DNA of 64,000 nt from the NCBI GenBank assembly GCA_016617855.1, contig JAECUM010003690.1, positions 29,783 to 93,782 on the forward strand, written 5' to 3'. The notes under the pieces are model-generated. The model did not search any database, was not told where the DNA came from, and saw nothing but the letters and a program-made list of their open reading frames with translations. The position numbers were made by a program, and so were the translations under genes. The DNA comes from Megalonaias nervosa. Taxonomy: Eukaryota > Mollusca > Bivalvia > Unionida > Unionidae. This document shows positions 37,401 through 51,292 of this stretch, one piece after another. The first letter of the stretch is position 1, and each line of letters starts with the position of its first letter.

Positions 37401-40400
37401 GTTCATCCTGATTCTTTTTCTACCATCTCCTTTAGTTTTCCAGGTACCAATACTTTTAATAAAATTGTAACTTCTATTTTCTCACAATCTAAATATTTTG
37501 ATCATGTATTATCGTCAAAAGGTAAAATGTGCTTAGTTTTGTTGTAAAATCTAAAACTATTAATTAGAAGGGACTAAAGTAAAAAGTAGGTCAACTTCAT
37601 GTGTGCAGAAATTATTACCATATTAACAGTGTTGTTAGAAACAACAGAATAGTTGTACGAGATGTATTTTGCAAAGTTATAGAATCAGCACTCATATTGT
37701 AACCACATATTCCATTTAAATAATACTATCATTATTTCTGCATATTCCTGTCAGTTTTTCCCAAGTGGTATTAATTCCTGATCTGATGTTGTTTGTTTCT
37801 TGTGCAATTTTTACATGTCAAGAATTCTCAGTATCATTAAAAACAATGTAATTGCACCAAATTGAGTTGTTTGAGAAGAAATTCATTTTTTAACCCAAAA
37901 ATCACTGAAGCTATGAGTTCTGGCATTAAAGTCTCACATTAAATAACATTTTAAGTTTCCATGATAGTAATTTAGGATGCAAGTGTTCTAATTTCACCTT
38001 TGGTATATTCAGATTTTGAATGTGATGGAGGAACTTGGCTCTAAAATAAACACATCAGTTTTAGAACCTGTTCATTGACTCTGAATCAAGTATATGATCC
38101 GAGTCCAACCGAATTGTTAGAAAAATGTAATTCTTTTGACAACATCGTAATTAGCTGTCAAATATGGAGTAAGCCAATGGTCTTTCTGCCATCCCAACCA
38201 AGACCCCACCACAACCACGTGACCATGCCCTATGACATCACAGTAATAATCGCTATTCAAATAGAGATGACATCTCTTTAAGTATTTTGATTTCAGTAGA
38301 GCCTTAACAGAGTGGAACAGTAAGAAAGGGTGACAGATATTTAAGTGTTAGGGAGATATTTAACAATGGCTATTCCTCCCGCCACCACTTCCTCATTGAA
38401 GATCACTCACACACACACAAAACTTAGATTAAATCCTGCAATCCTGGCAGCATCCCTGCAGGGGAGATAACTTGACCATTTTATTTGATTTTATTGGTCT
38501 GGTTATCCCATGGTATTTCTGTTACTTGAACATTATCTTACAGTGTGTCCAGTCAGCATGGTCGAAAAAGGAATACAACCGTTGTTGAAGGACTCACATT
38601 ACTACAGATATGAAAGAACGAGAATCATACTATAAATCAGTAAAGATAAAATAGAGTATACATGGTTTGACTGTCCCTGATTGGTTGATAATGAAAGTAA
38701 GATTTTAGTAAAAAGAATCTTTTGAGAGCTTTTCCTACTTGTAACTGGAAAAAGACAGGGACATTGTTTTATTAACATAATTTCCATTTCTTTACAGACC
38801 TGAGTGTGGAAGACTCATTACTGAAATCAGCACCTGACTCTTTGGTGTAGTATTGAAAGCACACATTTCAAATTTGTGTAGATCCAGAAAATGGTGCAGC
38901 TGTTATGGTTTTCTTTTCACAAAAGCTGTCGTCATAGATGTGTCTATACTGATACAAATTTGATTATGAGCACTCGAAATTTTAAGTTATTGAATTTTAA
39001 TATCATGGTGTTTGCACAGGTTTACAATGGGAACTGAATTAGTACAGCAAGTCTTGAACTCTTGAGTTTTGTGCAGAAACATGGAATCCAAGCAGAATAC
39101 ATCCAGAAATGTAGAGGTTTTCTATGTTGGATTTGGTCTCCCCACTGCATTTCACATTGATATGCATATTCACAAACAATTAGTATAGTCGTAGGAAAAG
39201 TAAATGACAAATTTAGATACATATCATAAACATGACAAACAGTATGTGGGGGGACAAAATCATAAGAACAGGCCGGAATGGAGAAGTATAATAACAACAA
39301 TAATGAGTAGAAGTGTGCCTCTTTTTTTATGTGTGCAACATTATTTTCTCAGCTTCAGTAAGAAATTACATCAAAGGGAAGACAATAAAGGATGTACAGT
39401 TAACTAAACCATGTGAATTTAGCTACTCAAATCGATTTTAACCTTCTGGTTATATCAGTTCTGGTCTGTTTCTGTCCATTCTGGTGATTATGTCCACTGA
39501 ATCAGTATGGTTTGAAAAAAATTTGGCAAATTTAAAATTGAAAAATCTTCTGGCAGATTATGATTATACACTGTACTTCTGCCTCAGAGATGTGAATAAT
39601 TTCATTTCTTGGTTTGTTGATTCTGGTTGTTCAGTTCAAATGCATCATTGAAAAACACTGATGCATTCTCATACTTTGTTACAAATATTTATTACAAATG
39701 CACATCTCCAGATATCAGTGAATATAGCTTGAATAACAATAAGTTATAACAGTTCTAGTTGGAACAATGGACATTGTTAGAGAAACTTTAAGTGAGCTAA
39801 AATGTAAACGTTTCGGCAGCATGTGATGCAGGATTGCTCAAGACTTCTCCATCTCATATACTCACCATGAAAAATCCATTTGTACCAACTGATGATGACT
39901 TTTAGGTAACGGTCAGAAAGGCATAACTGACAATATTCAAAGGTCTACAAAAATTACTGGAGTCAAAATGTATAAACTCATAGAGCTGTGGCAAAAATGA
40001 TGGACTAGTACCTTTGCTGCTATTGCCACAGTTGATTAGTTGGTTGATTTAGTTTGGTTTGGTTTGTTTTAGGGTGGGTGTTTAACAGTATATTAGGTTG
40101 AGGAAGAACCCCGAAAGACCACCAATCCAAACTGGTTGATCTGTGACAAAATCTCACTCAGTGAGATGTGCAAGTGATTTGTAAAAGCAAGCACCTTAGT
40201 ATACTAGGGCACATGGAGCCTCTGTTGATTTGATGTTTATCACCAACAGCCGAAGTCATTTAGACATGAGATCTCCGGTTTTGGTAGATCATTATGGCCT
40301 TTACACCATTTTCAGATGAAGAGAATCTATATATGGCAGCCAGTTTTACTGCTGAAGAAAATTCAAGTACATTTGAGACACCAAACACCACTTATGTAGA

Positions 40401-43400
40401 CCACTGACCTTTCACAAGTAACTGGCAACATTCTCATTTACACATTAGAGGCAAGGAATCACATGACAAGCATCTTGTACCACTCTGCCATGGAAGCCCC
40501 TCAGATCTGTATCACAAAACAAGCATCTTATACTCGGCAATGAAAGCCCCTCAGACCATAGGTATAAGTCTCGTATGAAAGACTAGAAGTGGGAGATAGA
40601 ACCTGTGACAACTGGATTAAAAGTGCAGAATGTTACTGATAGGCCATTAGTGATGATGATGATAATGCTGTTGACAATACGGTAACTGCAATGACATAGA
40701 TTTTACGAGTACTCTGGGAAAGAATGATTCCTTGACTTTCATCCATTTTTTAAAATCTAATTTATGATATAAAAATGTTTGTCTTGCTATATTTCTTTTT
40801 TTTAAACTTTATATTAGTCTTGCAACAAGGCATAAAAATAAGACGGTAACTGAAATATGTGTTCTTACAAGAAATGATATAGTGTAAAAGTCGACAGAAA
40901 TAATGTGACATTGCTTTCACAGGCATTAATGATTTTTTCTGACATATCATGTATTATAAGTTTACCAAAACATTTATTGAAAAAAAATAATAACAAGGGA
41001 ATCATAGCATCTGACAACACATTTAAAGCAATACAAGATTTAACTATTATTCTAATCAAAAGCAGCATGCCTGAGAACAAAGAAAAATAGCAAATCATAG
41101 TGATCACTTTAGTAAACACACAGTTAAGTAAGGATACAAATTCATAATTTCTGTATTAGAATAGAAGTCCCTAATATAAAATCTATATTCATGGGCATTA
41201 AATTAGTAGGTATTAAGGGACTGATTAGTGACATCAACAAATAATAAGCCACCAAGAAAATTTGTGATTTCACAGTATCAGAGACATATATGGCTGACAG
41301 ACAAATAAACAAAAGGACAAAAGATTGATTATAATGAATGAATACAAATAAAAATATGCATTAGATTATATGATCTATAAGAATTCAGTAGATTACCTCC
41401 AGCCAGCTGTCCCCAACCCAATATTAAAATCGCTTCTACCACCCACTAACCCATAGCCAGAAATTATGTTTAAAAAAAATATGCTTTTGTAGGGGGCAGT
41501 GTTTTTTTATTAAAACATATCTGACAGTGGATCTTAATTTTTTTAAATTGCTTCTGTTGTTGGTTGGTTGAATTTGAAAGTGCCTTCCCCCTGGGGGGTA
41601 TAAATTTTACTGGAACAGCCCTCAGGGCTGTGTGTAAGCACTTGTAGCACATCAAAATTTTAAAATTATTGTCTTGGGTCCCCAGTCTTCTGTGGCTGTC
41701 CATCATAAGCAAAGAGCCTCAGTTTTCAAAACCTGTAAATCATGTCAGTTACATTTTCCCTTGATTGTAACAAAGGTGATTAGATGAACAGAAATAAAGC
41801 ATTTTTATTTTGAAGCTAAAGTAAACAAAATTTAAAATGAAAGCAGACAATATACAGTAATTATTATAGTCAATGTAATTTAATCAATGAGACATGTACT
41901 GATTTACATTGAATGATTTTTTTTTGACTAGTTACAGTATGAACTCCTGCTTTTCTCAACTGGACCTGCAGTTTTTCCATCTTGACCACAATTTGATGAA
42001 GACTGAAGGTCCAGGGCATATAGCGTCAAAAGACTAATGAGAGATTTTAATTTTAATGAGAACAAAAGAGAAGTATATGAACCAGTCAGAATATAAATGT
42101 TTATACTGATATGAGACTGCCTTATTTCATGTCAAAGGCATGAAGAACATTTTAAAATTAAAAGGATAAAAATATCTTAATAACTCTACTTGTAGTGGTT
42201 TTTTATTTTAAAAACTGTTTAGGACTAATTGGCTTATTTACACAATGAAGCTAATTAGCAGTGTCTTCAGATGGTAATAGTGCACAAGAGATGAGATGAC
42301 AGTAACATCTTTGTATAGGGTCAGCAGAATTTTTCTTGTTAAAATTTTGTTGTTGTAACTTTGAAGAAATCTTGCAGTATATATCATCAAGGAAAAGTGA
42401 CTGTTATTTACTAAGTGTAAAATATAGAAAATTATTTGTATATTTTTCTTTCCTATTTTTCCACATGTGACAAATATTTTTCTATATGAGCCTCATGATT
42501 AAATGGAAACTACATACCCTTTAAAGCAGGAAAATTATATTTTATTGAAAGTATTTGACTTGCTGCAATTTGCTTCTCTATGAAGATATGACCCATTATT
42601 ACTTCATTGTTAACAATGCTAAAACCTATAGAATTTGTGCTGTATTGCTTAATTGGACTTGCATTGTGGTTGGATAGGGTAACAAGTTTTACAAAATGTT
42701 AGACATGTAATTTATTGCAACAAATTCGGTTTTCCCTAACAAACCATTTTCTGAAATTACTGATATTGTTTTAATCAGCCTATAGAAGTGAAACTGAGGT
42801 GAACTTAACAAAATGACTGGGTGCTGAAAAATGAGTTTAGATTTTTTAAGCTTTGTTTCATGAGCAAGTTTGGTATATAATAAAAGACCTGAATAGATAC
42901 TGAATATATTTCATCTTATTGTACAAAAGTGATGTATTTTAACTTGTGGCATTGCCTTTCATTAAAATTTCCCTTTTTTGTGCTGCACAATGAAAGATAT
43001 CCACTAGTTATACAGGAAACGAAAACATTTTTTATATAATAGGTATAACATTTAAATCCATTTTCTTTTAACAGATGAAAATAAGTGCACCCCAAATCCT
43101 GTGAATGCATTGTGGAGACAGTTTGACAGTGTGGTTGAACATCTCAAAGACAGACAGGTAATGAGCACCAGGTTGTGTAAAGGCACGACACAGACTGCAC
43201 GAACACGATGCCAAATTGCAGATATCTCTCATGCAAAAGCTGCCCGATGCAAAGAAATCAGCTCATTTTTAAAAGGGAAAGATGCAAATGCGAACATTGT
43301 AATGGACGTATCCTCGATTCCTACATCAGTGGACTGTGCTGATGAAAGAATTAATAGTTCCAATCCAGTTACTTTGTCAAGATTAGTCCCTGACTCTGCT

Positions 43401-46316
43401 GACTCAAATTGTTATAGAGAGTCAATTCAAGCAGTAGTAGGCAGGTCACAGAAAAATGTGTCAGCTATGGGCGAAGAGATGGCATCACATAGTGTTAGTT
43501 TCAGCACCAGAGCAAGGTCTGCACAATGTACTGGCAAGTTAATGCAGCCTTCAAACAAATATGATGCTAGCTTCAATACAGTGGTCAGTTCAGTGCTTTC
43601 AGAAAATGCTGATTTAGGTTTGGAGAAAGATTCATCATCCACAGTAATGAGAGACAAAGTGTCTGATGATAAAAGACATTCTTTTGATAAAAGGGATAAT
43701 TTCAGTGTATGTTGTAATGACCATGTAGAAGCAAATTTAGATAATTGTGATTATTCAGGAAAGAGTGGAGATGAAGAAGTAGATGTGGAAGTAGCCTGTG
43801 ATATCCCAGACATCCATGATATGTCTAGTCCTCAAAAGTCCTCAAAGACTGTTATAAAATCTCCATTAGAACTACAAGAAATAAAAGATGATGCTAAAGA
43901 GAGCAGTAAAATATTCACTGCTTCTGTTACAAATCTTAACTCATTGGATATTAATCAAGGAAGAAGTTTATCAGAAACTTCAGTATGCAGGCAGCACCAA
44001 ACAATTGGTTCACAGCTGCCAGAGAGTGATAGTCCATTGCAACAGAAAGAAACTGGTCCCAAACATTTTCAGGCAATGAGCCATCTCTCAAGTCAGACAG
44101 CAACTGGTCCTATCCAAATACCTTTAGATTCAAATATGGCACAGTCCAGTCAGACATTATCAGCCATTCAAAATACAGAACAAAAAGGTATTTAAAGTTG
44201 AACTTTACAGCTTAGAGCACCACCAGTAGAAAGTGGTCTTTATTAGAATAGTACATATCATGTAGGTATATGGTACATATTCAAATTATGGTTTAATGGC
44301 TAAAACTTATAGATGTGATCAGAAAGATGTATTTAATTAGACTAAATTAAATTAGAACTTATTACAGATCTAAGAGTTGTATCAAAAAAAATTTAAGAAA
44401 AATCACAGATTTTATTTCATGAGTATCAAAGGAATATGTCACAGATTTTCCATGCTCTTATACGATCATGTGTTATGATAAGTTCTTTTGTCATATACAG
44501 TCTGAATAACTGAAGAATAACTTTCATTTGAATATTCTATGAATTAAAAACACAAGAGGTTGGTTTTTCCTTGCCTAGCTGCATGTGTCAGGGGATGAAA
44601 AATCCACTATCTGACAGCCCTGGGTAAGTTCAAAATTCTGCTTGGCAAGTAATATTTTAGTTTATTTGCTCATAAATTTATACATAGTATAATGGAAAAG
44701 TATAGATTTTTGTGAGATTTTATTAAACTTTGCCTCTTAACAAGCAGACAATGTGAAAATAAGTTCAGTCCATATATCTACATATGTTGTAGTTGACAAT
44801 AAGAAACAAAATTTATTTACTCCGCAAGGAGCGGATCTGTCAACATTTTAACAGTGAATAATATAAGTTTCTTAACTGTCTTACCTAAATTAAGAAATTG
44901 TATAAAATATGATACGAGTTAAACACTGTACACCACATATGCATGTACACTACCATATGCACTCACTTATAAGTCCAGGCAAACTGCAGACCCAGGTCTG
45001 CTGTCACATGATGCACCGGCAGGTCAGGTTCTATGCAGTTTGTTAGGAGTAATCAGTAGAACAAACAACATAGACCCTTTGCAGGCTCATTATGCTATAG
45101 TGGATCAGGATCCTTGTGGTTTGTAGTTTGATTTTACCTATAAGCAAGTATAAATGGTATATATTATATTTTCATTTCAATTACTGCTACAGAGAGCAGC
45201 ACAACCAGTGTACTAGTCACACCTACCAAGCAGCATCCCAACAGAATAGGCTCAGAAAATTTCATTAGTTCTGCAAAACTCCTTCAGTCATTGACAGATG
45301 CCTTCCAGGCGGGGAAGTCACCCAGAAGGAAAAAGTAAGTTATGTATATTTAATTTGAATTGTTTGTAAGTTTTTTTTTATTTCATTATATGCTTTGGAT
45401 AGTTGTATTTTGGACTGGACCTTGTCCAAAATCAAATTCATTTCTAACTGACCTGAATCATTGATTTTGCTTTTGTAAAACGTGTTTATCTCAGTCTTAG
45501 TCCAGAACTTTGGAAATTCCCCCTTGAAATGCTTGGTCTACCTGTTGTTTACTACATTTTATATTATAATTTGAAAAATGGACCTTCTGATTATAACTAA
45601 GATTTTATCTTATAAACATTTGGTACCTTCTAGAATGAAATTTTCTGTTAGGTAATATTTTTTTTAGAAGTTCATAATTGTGACCCAGGTCAGGTAGAGG
45701 AGTATAAAATCTTGTTTATTGGAAAAACCTTCTATTAATGCTGTAAGATCTGAGCAGAATCATTTGGGCTGGAATTTATACAAATCATTAAATTCGAGGT
45801 ATTCTTCTCTGGAAATACAAAGTGCTCAGAAATAACATTCTTGGAAATAGAAACTGGGATTTATAGTAAAATTTCAAGTAAGGATATATTCTTGGATTGT
45901 ATTATTGTGATTCAACAAAAGACCAGGCACATTACGACAACACAGGTTACCACAGGAACATAACACTTCAGCATTGGATTTATTTTAGAATACAACTAAA
46001 GTTTGTTCAGAACTTTAAATATTAGGACTTGTGTTAGAATTCTAGGATCATTTGGGATATTTGTATTCTATGGAAATAAATTATTTGTTGAATTTTACAA
46101 TACCTTATGGTTTTTTCGCTTTTCTATTTAAGACGATAGAGTTGTAATAGAAAATTGGGAGGCTCATCCTTGGGATATAAATTTCACCAAAATATTTCAG
46201 AAAACTTTTTCAAAATTAAATTCACCTTGCATTGGTCAAGCTAGACTTGAATTTTAGGGAGAAGTGACTTCTCCTATTGGACAGAACAGGGAGAAGTGGA
46301 GGCGAAGCAAGAAACG

Positions 46317-46377
<61 letters not shown>

Positions 46378-49300
46378 GTGTGTTCTCTTATTTGAATTCA
46401 TATTTGCATTTAACACTGGATTTAAGCAACACTATATTTTCTAGTAGAAAATTTTCTTAGTTATTTTGACCATATGACTCTAAAAGAGAATAATAGATAC
46501 TGCATTGTAACAAAATTTAACTGAGTAACTAGATTATATTATTGTAATTGAAAGTTGGTAAAAATGCTTAATAAACTACCCTTAATCATTTTTTTAATAT
46601 ATTTTTGTATTTATTTTTTTAAAATACTTTTTAAAAGTTCACAGTAATGGCACTTTCAAAGATTTCTAAATGCATTTGACACAACCCCTGTACCATGTAC
46701 ATGAGGGCAAATGCACACGTGTCCTCATTTCTTTGTTGCGGATAAAACATTACCGTAACTATTCATACATAACACATTAAAAAGCATAAAATTACAGACA
46801 TTGCTCATTTATAGTCGGTATATGAACTAAACCCTCTTTCCAACCGAATCAACACAGACGTGAGTGCATCTATTTTTAGAAGGAGGGGTTTTCGTAATGT
46901 AATCACTCACTTTATGTAGCTTCATTACAACAGTCCCTGATAGGATTGCAAATTTATGGTTTAATTATTTGTCATCATACTTGTATTAATTTTAGGCATT
47001 GATTAAATGTTATCTGCTTTCGCAGTTTTTTTCAGTATTTTCACAAATACGAGTCACATCAGAAAACAACTTTGACCTTACAACACTTCTCGCGAATTCC
47101 ACAACATAGTATTGTCTCATATGTTTCTGACCTATATAATTGCATTTTAAAGTTAAATCTTAAATAACATAATACCTAGGCTTTGCTTTCTATGAATTGT
47201 ATATTTTTCTGTATATATTTGCTCAATGATTTACGAAAACAGACAATCTAATAAACTAGTACTTCCCAGACATAGCGATGTCCGCCATTTTTTCCGTTAC
47301 TGGTACACTTACAGTTTCAAACTAATTTTATGACGAAGTAGTGTACAAGAGGTAGTTAAAATATCCAGATCACTGATTTTATTCTTAAAACACAAATTGC
47401 TATATACATACTATTGTTAAAGTTTCGAAACACAAGTTTGTATTTTTTGTCATCGAAGGAAAACATGCGTAAATTGGGTAGTGATAGGGGCCTTAGTTGC
47501 CAACTCAGGAAATGGTTAATGGTCAATCAGCTATCAAAATACATGCCTGTGAATGTGCAAAAGGTTGTTTGTCAGCGTAATTGATATCAGAACTTGGCCT
47601 AGCTACTGATGGCTTGAAGAATACCTTTCGCTACAACACAATACTAGAATAAACCTGCCTAAGGCGAGGGGGCATCTCAAAAGGTATAATTTGTCAATGT
47701 ACCTCTAAAAAAATCACAGGGCGAAGTCGTTTTCACTTTCCTAACAGAAGAAGGCGAAGTTTACATTTTTTAGGCAACTTTATCGCCCACTTCACCTGGT
47801 AGTGTGACCCCTGCCTTGTTTTGAAATTTTTTAAGTCTCGGGTATTATTTCACATAAAGTTTTAGTGAAGCCAACAAGCTTTTATAATGTCATCTAAAGA
47901 GGAGAACTTTATTTTAAATCCTTCGCTGGAACGGTTAGAGTCCTTCACAAAGGATGAATTGATCTAGCTTGCCAGACTGTATGATCTTTCTGATGCAAAG
48001 GCTTGAAGCAAGAAATAAAAAATATTATGATTCATTATTTGGTAGAAAAGAACTTTTTGCAAAAAGTGCTTTAGGTTTGATTAGTAAGTCTCTATTTGAC
48101 TCTTCCTTGCACGTTATGGAATTGAAATTAAAACACAAGAATGAAATCGAGTTGAGTAAGCTTAAGTAAGCTTAAGAGAAGGAAGAGAGACAGATACAGT
48201 TGCAGAAAGAGAAAGAGAAGAGACAAATACAGTTGCAGTTGCAGAAAGAGGAAAGATAGGCAAATGCAAATGCAGTGTGAAAGAGAAGAAAAAGAAATGC
48301 AAAGAGAAAAGGTAAAAGGGGAATTTAAATTTGTATTAAAAGAATTAGAGCTGGCAAACGGAAAGCACTCCCCCACTTTACACACAAGTTCAGGTTTTGA
48401 TGTTACTAAAAATATCAGGTAAGTACCTTCTTTTAAGGAAAAAGAAGTAGATAAATATTTTCCTCTTTTTGAAAATATTGATGAAAATTTGAAATGGTCA
48501 AGAGAGCATTGGACTTCATTATTACAGATTGCACTTTTAGCAGGGCTCTAACATGTACACTTCCCTGTCAGTACAGCAAAGTGCTGATTATGATCTGCTT
48601 AAGGAATGTATCTTGGAGGGTTATGAGTTGGTACCTGAGGCTTATCGACAGAAGTTTCGGAACTATAAAACAGAAACTTGACAAACTCCTGTTGAATTTG
48701 CAAGAACAATTATTGTATAAGTGGTGCTTATCCAAGAAAGTTGGTCAAGATTACGAAAATCTAAGACAACTCATATTAGTTGAAGAGTTCAAGAATTGCA
48801 TCCATAGTGATGTTAAGACTTACCTTGAAGAGCACAAGGTCCAAACTTAAGAAAATGTTGCTTGTACAGCTGAAGAGTATTCCTTAGCCTATAAAGTTTC
48901 TTTCGTAAGTAAATCTTCCTCTCAGCAGTCTTTTGGTAAAAGAAAAAAACTAATTCAATCTAATATGAACACTTCCAAATCTCAGTCTGGCATACCTTGT
49001 AGGAATAAAGTTTCTGATATGATTGATCAGATATCCTTATCTTTTCCTACATGTACTTATTGCAAGGAGAAAGGGCACATTATTTCTGATTGCTACAGAT
49101 TGAAAAATAAGCAACAGAATCAAGACAGACCTATTCCAAATGCTCTTTTTTCCTATAAGTCATGGTCATGGTCATATATTGAAGGCAATACATTTGTTGG
49201 GTCAAACAAATCCCAGTCTGATTTTATTATGGAGAATTATGAACTGTTTATGTTGAATGGTTCTGTATCACTCATTAGTGATTCTGCTAATCCCATCCCT

Positions 49301-51255
49301 ATTAAAATTTAAAGGGACACGGGAGCTTCTCAGTCTTTTATTTTCAGGAACTGCCTTTTTTCTGAGAAGTCTTCATCTAATGTAAGTGTTCTTATTCAGG
49401 AAGTAGAGTGCAGCAATATTAATGTAAATGTAACTCTCCAGTATGTAAATTTGTCATCATACTTAGTTTCAGGACCCATGATGGTTGGAAGAGTGCAGTC
49501 TTTTTACCTACCCATCAAGGTTATTCATTTATTACCAGGCAGTGACCTAGTGGAGATATGGTTGTGATTAATCCACTTAAAACTGACAAGGTTCACCTTG
49601 TTCCTTGGGTAGTCCGAATTGTTGTGAAAAAAATCAGCTAGAAAATTGGGAAATTTTAAAGCCTTGGATGGCACATCCTGAGGTTCTAATGTTGCAGTTT
49701 CATGATTTCTTGTCATGGTTAAATTGTCTTTAAATTTTCTAATGTTTACATTTTTCTTTAAACAAACCAATAAAAGGCAAAAGTTTTTCTTTTTTCAGAC
49801 CTCCTAAGAAACGCATCTCCTCAGCAAGTGCCAGCGATAGATCTGCAACAGAGAGTGCCACTCATATTGACCATAATTCTGGTATTGCTGGAACAAGCCA
49901 GGAGGTAACAGTTGGATGTGCAACTTCTAGTCATAGAATTTTTTTTATCATTTTTCATGGAAATGGAAAGTGACATTTCTAACCTTCTGTTATTCTATCA
50001 GATTTTTAATGACCCCAGAAGGAGGGTCTGTGAGTCTTGGAAGGATGTGAAAATCCATTTGGAACTTGCCATTATTTAAAAAGTGCCAGCAGATAAACAG
50101 CCTTAGAGCTCTTGATGATACTCATAGTGCAGTGCTAAATACTGTGAAAAATCCTGTTTTATCTTTTGTTCATTCTTTTTATCAGTTACTTATTCATATC
50201 TGCCTTAAAACCGGAATCTTTGTAAGTAAAATATAGGTCATGTGATTTTTCATTTCACCATGCATCCTGTTGGGGGGGGGGGAGAGAGAATGGTGAGTAT
50301 TTCTTTATCATCTCCCCATGCATCCTTATGGAGCTGCCATGGGTTCTCTCAGAATAGATTCTCAATGAGTTGCATCCAGTGATCACTGTTGAGTGGACAT
50401 GGTGTAAATAAAGTGGACATGATTTTATGCTTATGACCCCAGCCTGCATGTGCTGAAGAATGATGTAGAGAGAGAGAGAGAGAGCATATAATTGATGGTG
50501 ATTTATTTTGTTATTCTTCCAAATATAAATTTTACATTACTTCATTGTAATGCAGTGATATGTGAACTTCATTTAAACTATTTTTGAGTGACACATCTAA
50601 TTTCCAGGGTTGTTTTTTTTTTAAACAAAGTATTTCATCAATGGAACCATTTTCAGTTTCTTTATCATCAAATATTTGAAAATAATTGCATTTCTTTGAT
50701 TGTTAAAATTTGATATTTTAGAATTAGAGTCATCAAAATCTTGACCTGGAGCTTGTCATGTGAAACTCTTGATGTAGAACAACAGAAACTTGATGAAAGT
50801 ATAGTTTGTATCTTACTAATGTGGGTTGTGGCCAAACGCTCATTAAAAGGAACAAAGATCTTGGCCTAAACAAGTATCTATGCACTGTTTTAAATAATGG
50901 GAAAAAATCGAACATCGTGAACTAGCAATTTTGTTATCATTTGTCAGGCAAAAATATCATGTATCAGATCATCATATTCTTTTTAGAGAGGGAGAGATGA
51001 TGTGCTCTTGAGTGCTGAAGAAATGTAAATCCAGTTTCTTAAGCAGCATGTAAGTTTCATAAGTAGCTGCTTTTGTAATAAAGAATGATGCATGATTGTA
51101 TTGTTAAAACATGGTCTACTTCACTAGCACTTCTGGCTAAAGGAGATGCATCATCATCAAAGTCCCATCATAGCTGAAGACACTCTCAACTACTTGTATC
51201 TTAATATATTTACATGGATTATTTGAACAGAAAAAAATTAAATTGACAGTGTTAG

Positions 51256-51292
<37 letters not shown>

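Larger units (their letters stand above)
33049..43074. other. NPAT intron 2 (10 kb)
   Basis: Holds the 24-bp and 48-bp minisatellites, MITE pieces, a 280-bp palindrome and a truncated SINE (separate entries). From 37.3 to 43.0 kb little is recognisable besides a MITE end at about 41621 and a possible decayed SINE near 40085-40200. Confidence 0.6.
45335..49798. other. NPAT intron 4
   Basis: Holds an (AT)n tract at 46319-46374 and the Gypsy fragment at 47887-49625. The stretch 45.3-46.3 kb and the segment 46.6-47.8 kb show nothing recognisable. Confidence 0.6.

Noticed and set aside
40085..40200. Possible decayed inverted family A SINE
   Set aside because: Only a short block (inverse of GGTGGTCTTTCGGGGTTCTT) resembles the SINE body; too little to call.
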